From the NCBI RefSeq assembly GCF_040675875.1, contig NZ_JBEGII010000001.1, positions 1,922,001-1,986,000 of the forward strand: DNA of 64,000 nucleotides. Direction: 5' to 3'. The notes beneath the pieces were generated by a model, which had not been told where the DNA came from, ran no database searches, and worked only from the letters and a program-made list of their open reading frames with translations. This DNA is from Microbacterium sp. LWO12-1.2 (GTDB lineage Bacteria > Actinomycetota > Actinomycetes > Actinomycetales > Microbacteriaceae). A program made the translations under genes and the position numbers. Positions 35,567 through 43,405 of the stretch are shown piece by piece (the first letter of the stretch is position 1; the number at the start of each line of letters is the position of its first letter).

Positions 35567-35596
35567 AGTGTAAGCGCATACATTTCTGCACTGCAA
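35567..35596 (-). promoter_or_regulatory. Promoter and LacI-type operator of the oligosaccharide operon
   Basis: The palindrome TGTAAGCGCATACA (35569-35582, 12 of 14 positions symmetric around GCGC) is typical of LacI-family operators. On the minus strand it overlaps the -10-like TACACT (35567-35572), which is 18 nt from TTGCAG (35591-35596). It lies 79 bp before the binding-protein ATG and 84 bp after the stop of the lacI-type gene. Confidence 0.6.
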
Positions 35597-35666
35597 CCCC
35601 TTGACAATGCACCGGACGGCGCGATTCCCTTGCCCTCACTGGCCTGGGAACGGTGCCATACGACCT

Positions 35667-36773
35667 CTAATCCGGTCTCCGCGAACTCTCTCTGAGGAGG
35701 ATCTGCAGCGGCAGATGCACCACGAGCGGCTCGGCATCCGGACGCTCGAGCCGACGGGCGAGCACCTGCACGGCCGCGCGCCCGAGATCGATCATCGGCT
35801 GGCGGATCGTGGTCAACGGCGGCTGCGAGAGGGTGGCAGCCTCGATGCCGTCGAAGCCCGTCACCACCACGTCCTCCGGAACCCGCAGACCCGCTGCGCG
35901 GAACACCTCGAGCGCGCCGAGAGCCATCTGGTCGTTCGCCGCGACGAGTGCGGACGGTGTGGCCTGGGCGAGGATCTGCTCCGCCGCGCGGCGACCCGAG
36001 GCGCGGGTGAAGTCCCCCCTGGCCACGATCACATCGTCGAGCGATCGTCCGGCCTCCGCCACCGCTGCGGCGAACCCATCCCAGCGCTGCGCGCCGTCGG
36101 GAGAGTCCTCGGGACCGGCCAGGAAGGCGAGCGCGCCGTCTCGGGCCTGGGCGAGGACGTGGCGGGTCAGCTCGGCCATCGCCTCGGCGTTGCTGACCGT
36201 CACGTGGTCGTAGTGGTCGCCGCGGGGCGGGCCGGAGAGCACCACGACGGGGATGCGACGCGAGAGCCCGGCGAGCTCCTCCTCGGGCACGCTCTGCGCC
36301 AACACCATCAGTCCGTCGACCTTGCCGGCCATGCCGCGCACCGTCGCGCGGGAGGGATCGTCTCGTCCGACGCCGATCATCAGCACGAAGCCCTGCTTCC
36401 AGGCCTCCAGCTCCGCGCCGCGCAGCACCTCGTCGAGGAACAGCAGGGTGTGATGCTCCTCCCCCGGTTCGGCGGCATCATGCACGACCGTGAACGGTTG
36501 AGCTGCGGCAGCCCCAGGGCTCAGCACGTCGAGCGAGGGAGCCTCCTCTGCGGCGTCGAAGCCCGGGAAGTACAGGCCGAGCACGCCCGTCCGCCGCTCT
36601 GCGAGCCCGCGCGCACTGCCGCTGGGTACGTAGCCCAGCGCCGTGACGGCATCGAGGACCCGCTCCCGCGTGGCCGGACGCACGGCATCCGGCGAGCGCA
36701 GCACGCGCGACACGGTCGCGATGGACACACCCGCATGGTCGGCGACGTCGTACACCGTGGCTGTCTTCGGCAT
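35667..36773 (-). CDS. LacI family transcriptional regulator of the oligosaccharide operon
   Basis: A 368-aa regulator. The helix-turn-helix VYDVADHAGVSIATVSRVLRSP is at residues 7-28, with hinge YVPSGSARGLAERRTGVLGLYFPG, and then a sugar-binding domain with VVLSGPPRGDHYDHVTVSN and GFDGIEAATLSQPPLTTIRQP. It sits directly upstream of, and co-directional with, the binding-protein/permease/ATPase/beta-glucosidase operon, and a palindromic operator lies between. It probably derepresses on an imported beta-glucoside. About 30 residues beyond the hinge are unusual (AAEEAPSLDVLSPGAAAAQPF), perhaps a loop in the effector domain. Confidence 0.88.
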   Translation of the reverse strand: MPKTATVYDVADHAGVSIATVSRVLRSPDAVRPATRERVLDAVTALGYVPSGSARGLAERRTGVLGLYFPGFDAAEEAPSLDVLSPGAAAAQPFTVVHDAAEPGEEHHTLLFLDEVLRGAELEAWKQGFVLMIGVGRDDPSRATVRGMAGKVDGLMVLAQSVPEEELAGLSRRIPVVVLSGPPRGDHYDHVTVSNAEAMAELTRHVLAQARDGALAFLAGPEDSPDGAQRWDGFAAAVAEAGRSLDDVIVARGDFTRASGRRAAEQILAQATPSALVAANDQMALGALEVFRAAGLRVPEDVVVTGFDGIEAATLSQPPLTTIRQPMIDLGRAAVQVLARRLERPDAEPLVVHLPLQILLRESSRRPD

Positions 36774-36906
36774 GCTTGCGCCCTCCCTCCCGTGTCGCCC
36801 CAGGCTACCCGTGGACTCAGCTAGTGGCGCGCCGGCAACAAGTCGGCGAGCTCACTCGCGGCGATCAAGAAAGAATTGCGTCGTCTCCAACCCGTGAACG
36901 TCTCAA

Positions 36907-39900
36907 TCAGACCGACTCGCGTCGATACCACACTTGCGAACGCCCATCACGGCGCATCCAACCCGCGGGGGAGGGAAGCGCAGCAGTGCGTCCATATCCG
37001 GCGACTACCGTCACTGAGCGAGCGGAGCTCTTTCCACACAGCTCAGCGATCGCGGTGGCTGGCGACCACCCCCCGATCTCCTCATCTCGGATAGAAATCT
37101 TCAGATGTGTCAAGTCTCGAAGCCCCAAAATCCACTCCAGCGTGCTCGGAAGAATTTCTGAGCTAATTTCAAGCGACACAACAGATTCCCCACCAGAAAT
37201 CGAAAGCGCCTGCCCAAACGTCGCTAGCGATACACGCTCGATCGCGGACGGAAGTACCAGCTTCCGCAATTCACCAAAGTACATGTGAAGATCACGGAGC
37301 GAGTCCGATGATGAAATACCCTCAATATCTCGAAGCGCGGGAGCATATGTGATCGCCAAGTCCTTCACTTTAAGAGATCCACTAACGCTCCTGAGCTCCT
37401 TGGCGGAGAAGAAGCGGACCACATCACTCGCGCCGTCACCAAGATGAAATTCAGAGAGCATGGCGCCAGAGATATCGAGATAGGACAACTTAACACTTCT
37501 GTGAAGCGCTGATATGTCCGCCAAATTTGCGCATCCAGATGTTGACAAAAAGCGAAGCGACCGGAATCGCTCCACACCATCGAGAGTCAGAAGAGATGAA
37601 TTTCGAACTGAAATTGATCTCATCCCATCGTGGAATGGCAAAGAGTTGAAAGAAGCAATATCTTCTAGACCGGATACGTCCACGCCGTAGACTATTTCGG
37701 GCAATTTTGGCACGTCTTCAAGACGCTTAAAACGGCGCGGGAAGGCAGCGTACACACGAGTGGCGTTTGCCAGGACCGGGATCAACGAAATTTGGTCGGG
37801 GTCACTAAGTGTAATGTAACCATGCTCAAGAGGCGAGTGGGCGAGAATACGCCGAGCATACTCATCCGTATCGAATGCAGACCAGGCGCGAATAAGCTGG
37901 CGAGTGACAGTCACGCGCCGATCTGTTCGATAGTTTTCTAGCGAACGCAGAGCATTTTGGCCTCCGACCAGGCTCAAAGCCCGCACGCTGGCCGCAGCAG
38001 TCGAGGCCCGTTCATTCGAATATTTCCCAAGAAGAGGAGCAGCCAATTCACCCGCCGAGGCAACCGAATTCGCTTCAGTCATATTCTTCGGCGGAAGCAC
38101 CTCACGCAACGCGACTTGAAGTTCATCACGAAGCTCACGCGGAAGTTGCGAGGACGTTTCCATGCACGCAATCGCCAGCAAGAAGAATCTATGTCGTTCA
38201 TCAGGGGACTCTTCTCCTCTATATAGCAGGCCGCGTATCAACTGTTCGCGTTGTTCCGAATTCGAGTGGCCCGCCGCAAGTATTACGACTTCACGCCAAT
38301 GATCGTCATGAGCTTGCAGCACAAGCTTATTGATGGAGTTTTCATCCACAAAGGCAGAGGCCGCCAAGTACTCGAGGAATGTCCGATGAACGAAATCAAC
38401 CCTCCCTGCGATTGGTTCGCGCAACACGCCGCTTCGCTCCAACATAAAGTTCGATACCTCATGAGCGCCACTCTTGACACGATGCAATCGACCAACAGCT
38501 CGCTCGATGGCTTCATCAAACTCTTCTCGGGTGGCGTCTGCCGCACCGTTCTCGTGCATCCAAGCGGCAAAATAGCGCAATAGAATCTGGCGCTCAGTGA
38601 AATCAATCTCCACTTGAGACGGCTGCACTCTTCGATCGCTGTCTCTCTTGTGAATTAGCATTTCGAGTGCGGTCCGATACACGTCCATCCTGTTATTTGG
38701 AAGCGAGGACGCATTCTGAAGATGAAGGGCACAGATGAGCGCACATAGAAGAGGTGACGTGCTCAGCGCTCTGATAGGCGGCCGGTCCCGCACAATACCG
38801 AGGAGAGATCGCTCCGCATCGATAATATCCTGCTGTCGGTCAGGGTCGGTTACTTGACGCGCAGCTTCGTGCCAGTGGCTGATAAATGCCCTTATGTCCC
38901 CCGACTCCATTGGTAGCAGTTCAGCTTGACGAAAAGACTCTTCGTTGTTCCATTCTTTGGTAACTGCGGTGGTACGGGATGTAACCAAATATTTGTTTGA
39001 TGGAAATTCGCGGATCAGTTCCAACACCCAGCTCCTCGTGTCCTCCCGCTCGACTTGGGGTATCTCATCCAAACCGTCGATCAGAACAGTGGCGTTGCCG
39101 GAGGCAAGAACGCGATGTGCCCATCCTGATGGCATCGCCTCTGCCAAGTTCGGGGCGACCTGCTCAACGAACTTCCCCGGCGTCGGCAAGGCGACACCAA
39201 CGAAGCGCCGAAGCGGCACTATGAATGGAACGCGATTCTGCCAGTCTTGCGGAGCTGCTGTGCTTGTCTGGCCCGATACGGACGAGAGCGCAATCCACTG
39301 GATCAGCGTCGTCTTGCCGCTGCCGGCGCCCCCCGTAAGCAGCAGACGGTCTGTATCTGCGAGCAGCGTCTCGACCCGGAGCATATCTGTCGACTCGGCG
39401 CTGGGCCGCATCGACTTTGACTTATTATTTTGCGCTTTCGGCGTTGGCCTCGACGATGCTTCTCCGGGAAGGTCGGGGTCACCAGCACCGCGCTGATAGG
39501 GAGAAGCCGTCCGTCCTTCATCGACAGCCATCGAGATGTACGCGACCGACAACGGATAGGGGCGTCGAACTTCGTCGGCTGATGCCCCAAAGAGCTGTAG
39601 CTGTCCAGCGAATTCTCTAACGGAGTTTCGGTACTTATTCTCGAATCGCTGATCCTCCGAACCCGCACCCCACTCCCGCGGAACGGTCGACGCCGGCATC
39701 CCCTCGAGAATCTCCTGAGCCATTTCCGCAAGCCTAGAATGCCGACCCAGAATCTCCTGAGCTTCGTGAGTCGCGAATCCCGGCAATTGAACTGCGATGC
39801 TCGTGATGTAGCTCGCGCACTCCGAGATCAAGGTGTCGTAAACCCCTGCTCCGGCCTCGCTCAGCGCTGCGCCACGCAGGACTTCGGCCTCGTCCGTGCG

Positions 39901-40266
39901 AATAAACTTGGCAAGCCGTGCTGAATCGAGATCGACGCTGAGCATGTGACGCAGATCGAGTAACCCCGCCTTTTCTAGGATTTCCTGCGCCGCAAGCGCG
40001 GCCGCCTCAAGTTCATTCGCCTCGATACCTGCAACCTCGGCAGATAGGAAGGGACCTAACCGATCCGCGATCTGATCAGCCATTCGATCAGCTTGGCGAC
40101 GAAGTTCACGCTTTGCAAGTTGTCCCTGAACACTGTTGCCAAGAATTCCGACAAGGTCGCTACCCAATGATTCCACTTCGGATCCACGAGTCCAAATTCG
40201 AAGGGTGAACTTAGCGGCCGCGATTCCCAGCGCTACACAGACAGCTTCCACTCGGTCTCTATCCAA
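36907..40266 (-). CDS. NACHT-domain STAND ATPase with C-terminal leucine-rich-like repeats; candidate antiphage bacterial NLR
   Basis: A 1119-aa protein. Residues 1-240 are helical and lack a recognisable enzyme motif, compatible with a NACHT N-terminal helical (NNH-type) domain. A low-complexity linker spans about 250-295. The NACHT module follows: Walker A GGAGSGKTT (312-320), Walker B VLIDGLDEIP with the extra acidic residues typical of NACHT (394-403) and sensor VTSRT (428-432). The winged-helix region contains FVHRTFLEYLAASAF (about 660). From about 830 to 1060, LRR-like units follow (LDGVERFRSLRFLSTSG, LHRSVKLSYLDISG). Such proteins oligomerise on sensing phage products and trigger cell death or dormancy (known for bNACHT/Avs families). 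The likely start is TTG at 40266; GTG at 40251 is an alternative. The gene is much AT-richer than its neighbours, so acquisition by transfer is likely. Confidence 0.85.
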   Translation of the reverse strand: MDRDRVEAVCVALGIAAAKFTLRIWTRGSEVESLGSDLVGILGNSVQGQLAKRELRRQADRMADQIADRLGPFLSAEVAGIEANELEAAALAAQEILEKAGLLDLRHMLSVDLDSARLAKFIRTDEAEVLRGAALSEAGAGVYDTLISECASYITSIAVQLPGFATHEAQEILGRHSRLAEMAQEILEGMPASTVPREWGAGSEDQRFENKYRNSVREFAGQLQLFGASADEVRRPYPLSVAYISMAVDEGRTASPYQRGAGDPDLPGEASSRPTPKAQNNKSKSMRPSAESTDMLRVETLLADTDRLLLTGGAGSGKTTLIQWIALSSVSGQTSTAAPQDWQNRVPFIVPLRRFVGVALPTPGKFVEQVAPNLAEAMPSGWAHRVLASGNATVLIDGLDEIPQVEREDTRSWVLELIREFPSNKYLVTSRTTAVTKEWNNEESFRQAELLPMESGDIRAFISHWHEAARQVTDPDRQQDIIDAERSLLGIVRDRPPIRALSTSPLLCALICALHLQNASSLPNNRMDVYRTALEMLIHKRDSDRRVQPSQVEIDFTERQILLRYFAAWMHENGAADATREEFDEAIERAVGRLHRVKSGAHEVSNFMLERSGVLREPIAGRVDFVHRTFLEYLAASAFVDENSINKLVLQAHDDHWREVVILAAGHSNSEQREQLIRGLLYRGEESPDERHRFFLLAIACMETSSQLPRELRDELQVALREVLPPKNMTEANSVASAGELAAPLLGKYSNERASTAAASVRALSLVGGQNALRSLENYRTDRRVTVTRQLIRAWSAFDTDEYARRILAHSPLEHGYITLSDPDQISLIPVLANATRVYAAFPRRFKRLEDVPKLPEIVYGVDVSGLEDIASFNSLPFHDGMRSISVRNSSLLTLDGVERFRSLRFLSTSGCANLADISALHRSVKLSYLDISGAMLSEFHLGDGASDVVRFFSAKELRSVSGSLKVKDLAITYAPALRDIEGISSSDSLRDLHMYFGELRKLVLPSAIERVSLATFGQALSISGGESVVSLEISSEILPSTLEWILGLRDLTHLKISIRDEEIGGWSPATAIAELCGKSSARSVTVVAGYGRTAALPSPAGWMRRDGRSQVWYRRESV

Positions 40267-40483
40267 TCATCCGCAATTCAGCTGACACAACTTCCCGGAG
40301 GCGCCCATAGAGCTAAACGCTTCGCACTATTTCTAGCACCCCGAGTTACTGCGACTCTATAGGCGAGCGATCTCTAGCGCCGCCATGCGTCCAAGCTCGA
40401 CAGGTCGCACTTGAGGCGTGGGCGGACGCCAGCGTTCGGCTTCACTCCTTTTGAGCGAGGACGCTCCTACCGGGGGCTCGCGG
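40267..40483. other. 217-bp intergenic region between the NACHT gene and rsmI
   Basis: The first 110 bp next to the NACHT gene share its lower GC content and must hold its promoter, though I see no clear -35/-10 pair. The remainder is GC-rich. A short hairpin (GGCGT / ACGCC, 40415-40430) may end rsmI transcription. No gene was seen. Confidence 0.5.
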
Positions 40484-41305
40484 TCACTTCCCGCGGGCGG
40501 CGAGCGCGGCTTGGTAGAGGTCGCGCGAGGAGAGCCCGGAGAGTGCGGCGACCTCGGAGGCCGCCTCCTTCAGGCGGATGCCGTCGGCCACGAGCTTCTG
40601 CACCTGCGCGAGGGCATCCTCCGGGGAGGCGTCACGGTGCGGGGCACCCTCGACGACCACCACGATCTCGCCCTTCACGCCGTCCTTCGCCCAGGCGACG
40701 AGCTCGGATGCCGTGCCCCGGCGCACCTCCTCGTAGAACTTCGTCAGCTCTCGGCACACCGCGATCCGGCGCTCGTCGCCGAAGGCACCACCCATGTCGG
40801 CGAGCGAGGAGGCGAGACGGGCCGGTGACTCGAAGAACACCATGGTGCGCGGCTCGGAGGCCAGGGCACGAAGGGTCGAGCGACGCTCCCCCGGTTTGCG
40901 CGGAAGGAAGCCCTCGAATGTGAACCGATCCGTCGGGAGTCCTGAGATCGCGAGAGCCATCAGCACCGCGCTCGGGCCGGGGATCGCGGTCACGGTCACA
41001 CCCTGCGCGACCGCCTCGGCGACCAGGCCGTAGCCGGGATCGCTGACCGTCGGCATGCCGGCGTCGCTCATCACCACCACGTCGGTCTCGACCGCGAGCG
41101 CCGCGAGCTCTGCCGCCTTCTGCTTCTCGTTGTGGTCGTGCAGCGCGATCAGCCGCGGCCGGTTGGCGATCTGCAGCGCCTGCAGGAGGCGTCCGGTGGT
41201 GCGGGTGTCTTCGGCGACCACGACCTCCGCGTTCTCGAGGACCTCGATCAGGCGACGTGAGGCGTCGCCGAGGTTTCCGATCGGGGTGGCAGCGAGGATG
41301 ATCAC
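40484..41305 (-). CDS. rsmI: 16S rRNA (cytidine1402-2'-O)-methyltransferase
   Basis: A 273-aa SAM-dependent enzyme of the tetrapyrrole methylase fold that 2'-O-methylates C1402 in the ribosomal decoding centre. Motifs are LAATPIGNLGDASRRL (residues 4-19), VVVAEDTRTTGRLL, VVMSDAGMPTVSDPG, AIPGPSAVLMALAISGLPTD and the conserved FEGFLPRKPGER. The GTG start at 41305 begins right at the family N-terminus VIILAATPIGN. A TATGCT hexamer 6 nt upstream suggests leaderless transcription. It is divergent from the PMT gene with only 35 bp between. Confidence 0.95.
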   Translation of the reverse strand: MIILAATPIGNLGDASRRLIEVLENAEVVVAEDTRTTGRLLQALQIANRPRLIALHDHNEKQKAAELAALAVETDVVVMSDAGMPTVSDPGYGLVAEAVAQGVTVTAIPGPSAVLMALAISGLPTDRFTFEGFLPRKPGERRSTLRALASEPRTMVFFESPARLASSLADMGGAFGDERRIAVCRELTKFYEEVRRGTASELVAWAKDGVKGEIVVVVEGAPHRDASPEDALAQVQKLVADGIRLKEAASEVAALSGLSSRDLYQAALAARGK

Positions 41306-41311
41306 CCGCTC

Positions 41312-41317
41312 AGCATA
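41312..41317 (-). promoter_or_regulatory. -10 element TATGCT of rsmI
   Basis: On the minus strand it is 6 nt before the GTG at 41305. It is back-to-back with the PMT -10 element, 11 nt apart. Confidence 0.5.
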
Positions 41318-41328
41318 GGCGCGTTGTC

Positions 41329-41334
41329 TAGGCT
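41329..41334 (+). promoter_or_regulatory. -10 element TAGGCT of the PMT gene
   Basis: TAGGCT is 6 nt before the GTG at 41341. The -35 regions of this promoter and of rsmI must extend into each other's transcribed sequence. Confidence 0.5.
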
Positions 41335-41340
41335 GGACCG

Positions 41341-42894
41341 GTGACCGCGCCTGTGCCCCTGCTGCCTGCTCCCGAGGAGCGGCTGACACGATACGGGCAG
41401 CTGCGTGACCGCATCCTGCTCGATCCGGACTGGCGCCGCTCTGTGCGCTGGCTCGCCCCCCTGGTCGTCACCGCGATCGCCGCCGTCCTGCGTCTGATCA
41501 ACATCGGCCACCCGCACCAGCTCGCGTTCGACGAGACCTACTACGTCAAGGACGCCTGGTCGCTGTGGACCCTCGGCTACGAGGGAACCTGGGGCGAGGG
41601 GGCGAACGACGCCTTCGTGACCCTGCAGCAGCTGCCGCTCTCGGAGCAGGGCTCGTTCATCGCGCATCCGCCACTGGGCAAGTGGCTGATCGCCCTGGGC
41701 ATGGCGATCGGCGGGCCGGACAACAGCGCCGGCTGGCGCCTGGCGACCGCGCTGCTCGGCACGGCCTCCGTACTGCTCGTGTACCTGATCGCGCGGACGC
41801 TGAGCGGATCGATCGTGGTCGCCACGGTCGCCGGCACCCTGATCGCCCTCGACGGCCTGAGCATCGTGCTGAGTCGGATCGCCCTGCTCGACGGCATCCT
41901 GACGTTCTTCGTGCTGCTGGGCGTGCTGTTCGTCCTGCTCGACCGGCGACGGACGATCCCGCTTCTGGAGCGCAGGGCCCCCGAGGCCCCCGACCCGTTC
42001 TGGGGCCCGATCCTGTGGCGTCGTCCGTGGCTGATCGCCGCAGGACTCGCGCTCGGGGCGGCCTGCGCCGTGAAGTGGTCGGGCTTGTACGTGCTCGCCG
42101 CCTTCGGTCTCTACGTCGTGGTGACGGATGCCCTCGCCCGCCGCCGCGCCGGAGTGATCCTCTGGCCCACGGATGCCGCGTTCCGCCAGGGTCCGGTGTC
42201 GTTCCTGCTGCTCGTGTTCCCCGCGCTCGCGGTGTATCTGATCAGCTGGACCGGGTGGTTCGTGACCGCGGGAGGCTACGACCGACAGAGCGACGCGAAC
42301 CCGCTCGTCGCACTGTGGAAGTACCACCAGTCGATGCTCGGGTTCCACGTCGGGCTGAACCGCGGGCACCCCTACGCGAGCCCCGCATGGGAGTGGCCGT
42401 TCTTGCTGCGCCCGACCGCGGTGTGGGTCGGCACGGATCCGGCGCTCTGCGGCGTCGACCACTGCATGGCGGTGATCTCCGCGGTGCCGAACCCGCTCAT
42501 CTGGTATGCCGGCGTCGCCGCGGCCGTGTTCCTGCTGTTCCTCCTGGTGCGCGGCTGGGTGCGCCGTCAGCCGGTCGGACCGGAGATCAGCGTGCCTCTG
42601 GTGGGCCTCGCCGCCACGTACATCCCCTGGTTGCTGTTCCCCGAGCGCACGATCTTCCAGTTCTACACCGTGGTCATGGTGCCGTTCCTGGTGATCGCAC
42701 TCGCGATGACGCTGCGGATCATCGCCGGGCGCCGAGAGGATGCGCTGCACCGGCGCCAGTCCGGCGAGCGCACCGTGCTCATCTTCCTCGTGTTCGTCGT
42801 GCTGGTCTCGGCGTTCTTCTACCCGCTGTGGGCCGGCATCAGCGTGCCCTACGACTTCTGGCGCCTGCACAACTGGCTGCCCGGCTGGGTCTGA
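41341..42894 (+). CDS. Polyprenol-phosphate-mannose-dependent protein mannosyltransferase (PMT family)
   Basis: A 517-aa GT-C fold membrane glycosyltransferase that transfers mannose from polyprenyl-phosphate-mannose to Ser/Thr of exported proteins. About eleven hydrophobic helices are visible. The first extracytoplasmic loop carries the catalytic Asp-Glu in AFDETYYVKDAWS (about residues 60-72) and a second acidic loop carries HPPLGKWLIALGMAI. The C-terminal PMT_4TMC-like part runs from about residue 330. Actinobacterial PMTs couple to Sec export. A partner role with rsmI is not expected; the pair is merely a conserved neighbourhood. Confidence 0.92.
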   Translation: MTAPVPLLPAPEERLTRYGQLRDRILLDPDWRRSVRWLAPLVVTAIAAVLRLINIGHPHQLAFDETYYVKDAWSLWTLGYEGTWGEGANDAFVTLQQLPLSEQGSFIAHPPLGKWLIALGMAIGGPDNSAGWRLATALLGTASVLLVYLIARTLSGSIVVATVAGTLIALDGLSIVLSRIALLDGILTFFVLLGVLFVLLDRRRTIPLLERRAPEAPDPFWGPILWRRPWLIAAGLALGAACAVKWSGLYVLAAFGLYVVVTDALARRRAGVILWPTDAAFRQGPVSFLLLVFPALAVYLISWTGWFVTAGGYDRQSDANPLVALWKYHQSMLGFHVGLNRGHPYASPAWEWPFLLRPTAVWVGTDPALCGVDHCMAVISAVPNPLIWYAGVAAAVFLLFLLVRGWVRRQPVGPEISVPLVGLAATYIPWLLFPERTIFQFYTVVMVPFLVIALAMTLRIIAGRREDALHRRQSGERTVLIFLVFVVLVSAFFYPLWAGISVPYDFWRLHNWLPGWV

Positions 42895-42912
42895 GCCGCA
42901 TCCTGAGCCGCG

Positions 42913-43401
42913 TCAGCGCGTGACGGGCTCGTCTCCGGCGACGTGCTCGACCAGAGGCAGCACCCGTCCGGAGAGATGCGTGCGCATCGCGATCGACGAC
43001 GCCGTCCTTGCCACGCCCGGAACGAGGGCCACCCGGTCGAGCACCTCCTGCAGCTGCGTGGCGTCGCGGGCTACCAGCCGCAGCTGCATATCGCTGGCAC
43101 CGGTGACCGTGTGCATGTCGACGATCTCCGGCACCGCGTCGGCGAGCGCGGTCGCGACATCGTCATGCCCGACCTTCTGATCGATCTCGACCAGGCAGAA
43201 CGCGACGACACCGTATCCGAAGCCGCTCGGATCGATGCGTGGCACGATCGCCTCGATCACTCCCCCCTCGTGCAGGCGGGCGAGGCGGCTCGTGGCCGTG
43301 CCGCGGGCGATCCCCAGCCGCCGGGCGCACTCCAGCAGCGGCAGCTGGGGCGACTCGGTGAGCAGGCGGATGAGCTCGGCGTCGAGGCGATCGATACGCA
43401 T
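42913..43401 (-). CDS. Lrp/AsnC family transcriptional regulator
   Basis: A 162-aa regulator. The N-terminal helix-turn-helix is ECARRLGIARGTATSRLARLHEGGVI (residues 24-49). The C-terminal RAM/ligand-binding domain contains VAFCLVEIDQKVG, VDMHTVTGASDMQLRLVARD and TASSIAMRTHL. It begins 4 nt after the stop of the amino-acid permease gene, so aminotransferase, permease and Lrp form one unit. Amino-acid-responsive control of that operon is a reasonable inference. Confidence 0.9.
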   Translation of the reverse strand: MRIDRLDAELIRLLTESPQLPLLECARRLGIARGTATSRLARLHEGGVIEAIVPRIDPSGFGYGVVAFCLVEIDQKVGHDDVATALADAVPEIVDMHTVTGASDMQLRLVARDATQLQEVLDRVALVPGVARTASSIAMRTHLSGRVLPLVEHVAGDEPVTR

Positions 43402-43405
43402 GCCC

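Noticed and set aside
35491..36906. The lacI and NACHT genes as one defence operon
   Set aside because: The LacI protein has a clear sugar operon and operator downstream and GC content like the rest of the chromosome. The NACHT gene ends 133 bp before it with different composition.
40411..40923. Plus-strand open frames opposite rsmI
   Set aside because: Arg/Pro-rich shadow frames of a strongly conserved methyltransferase gene.
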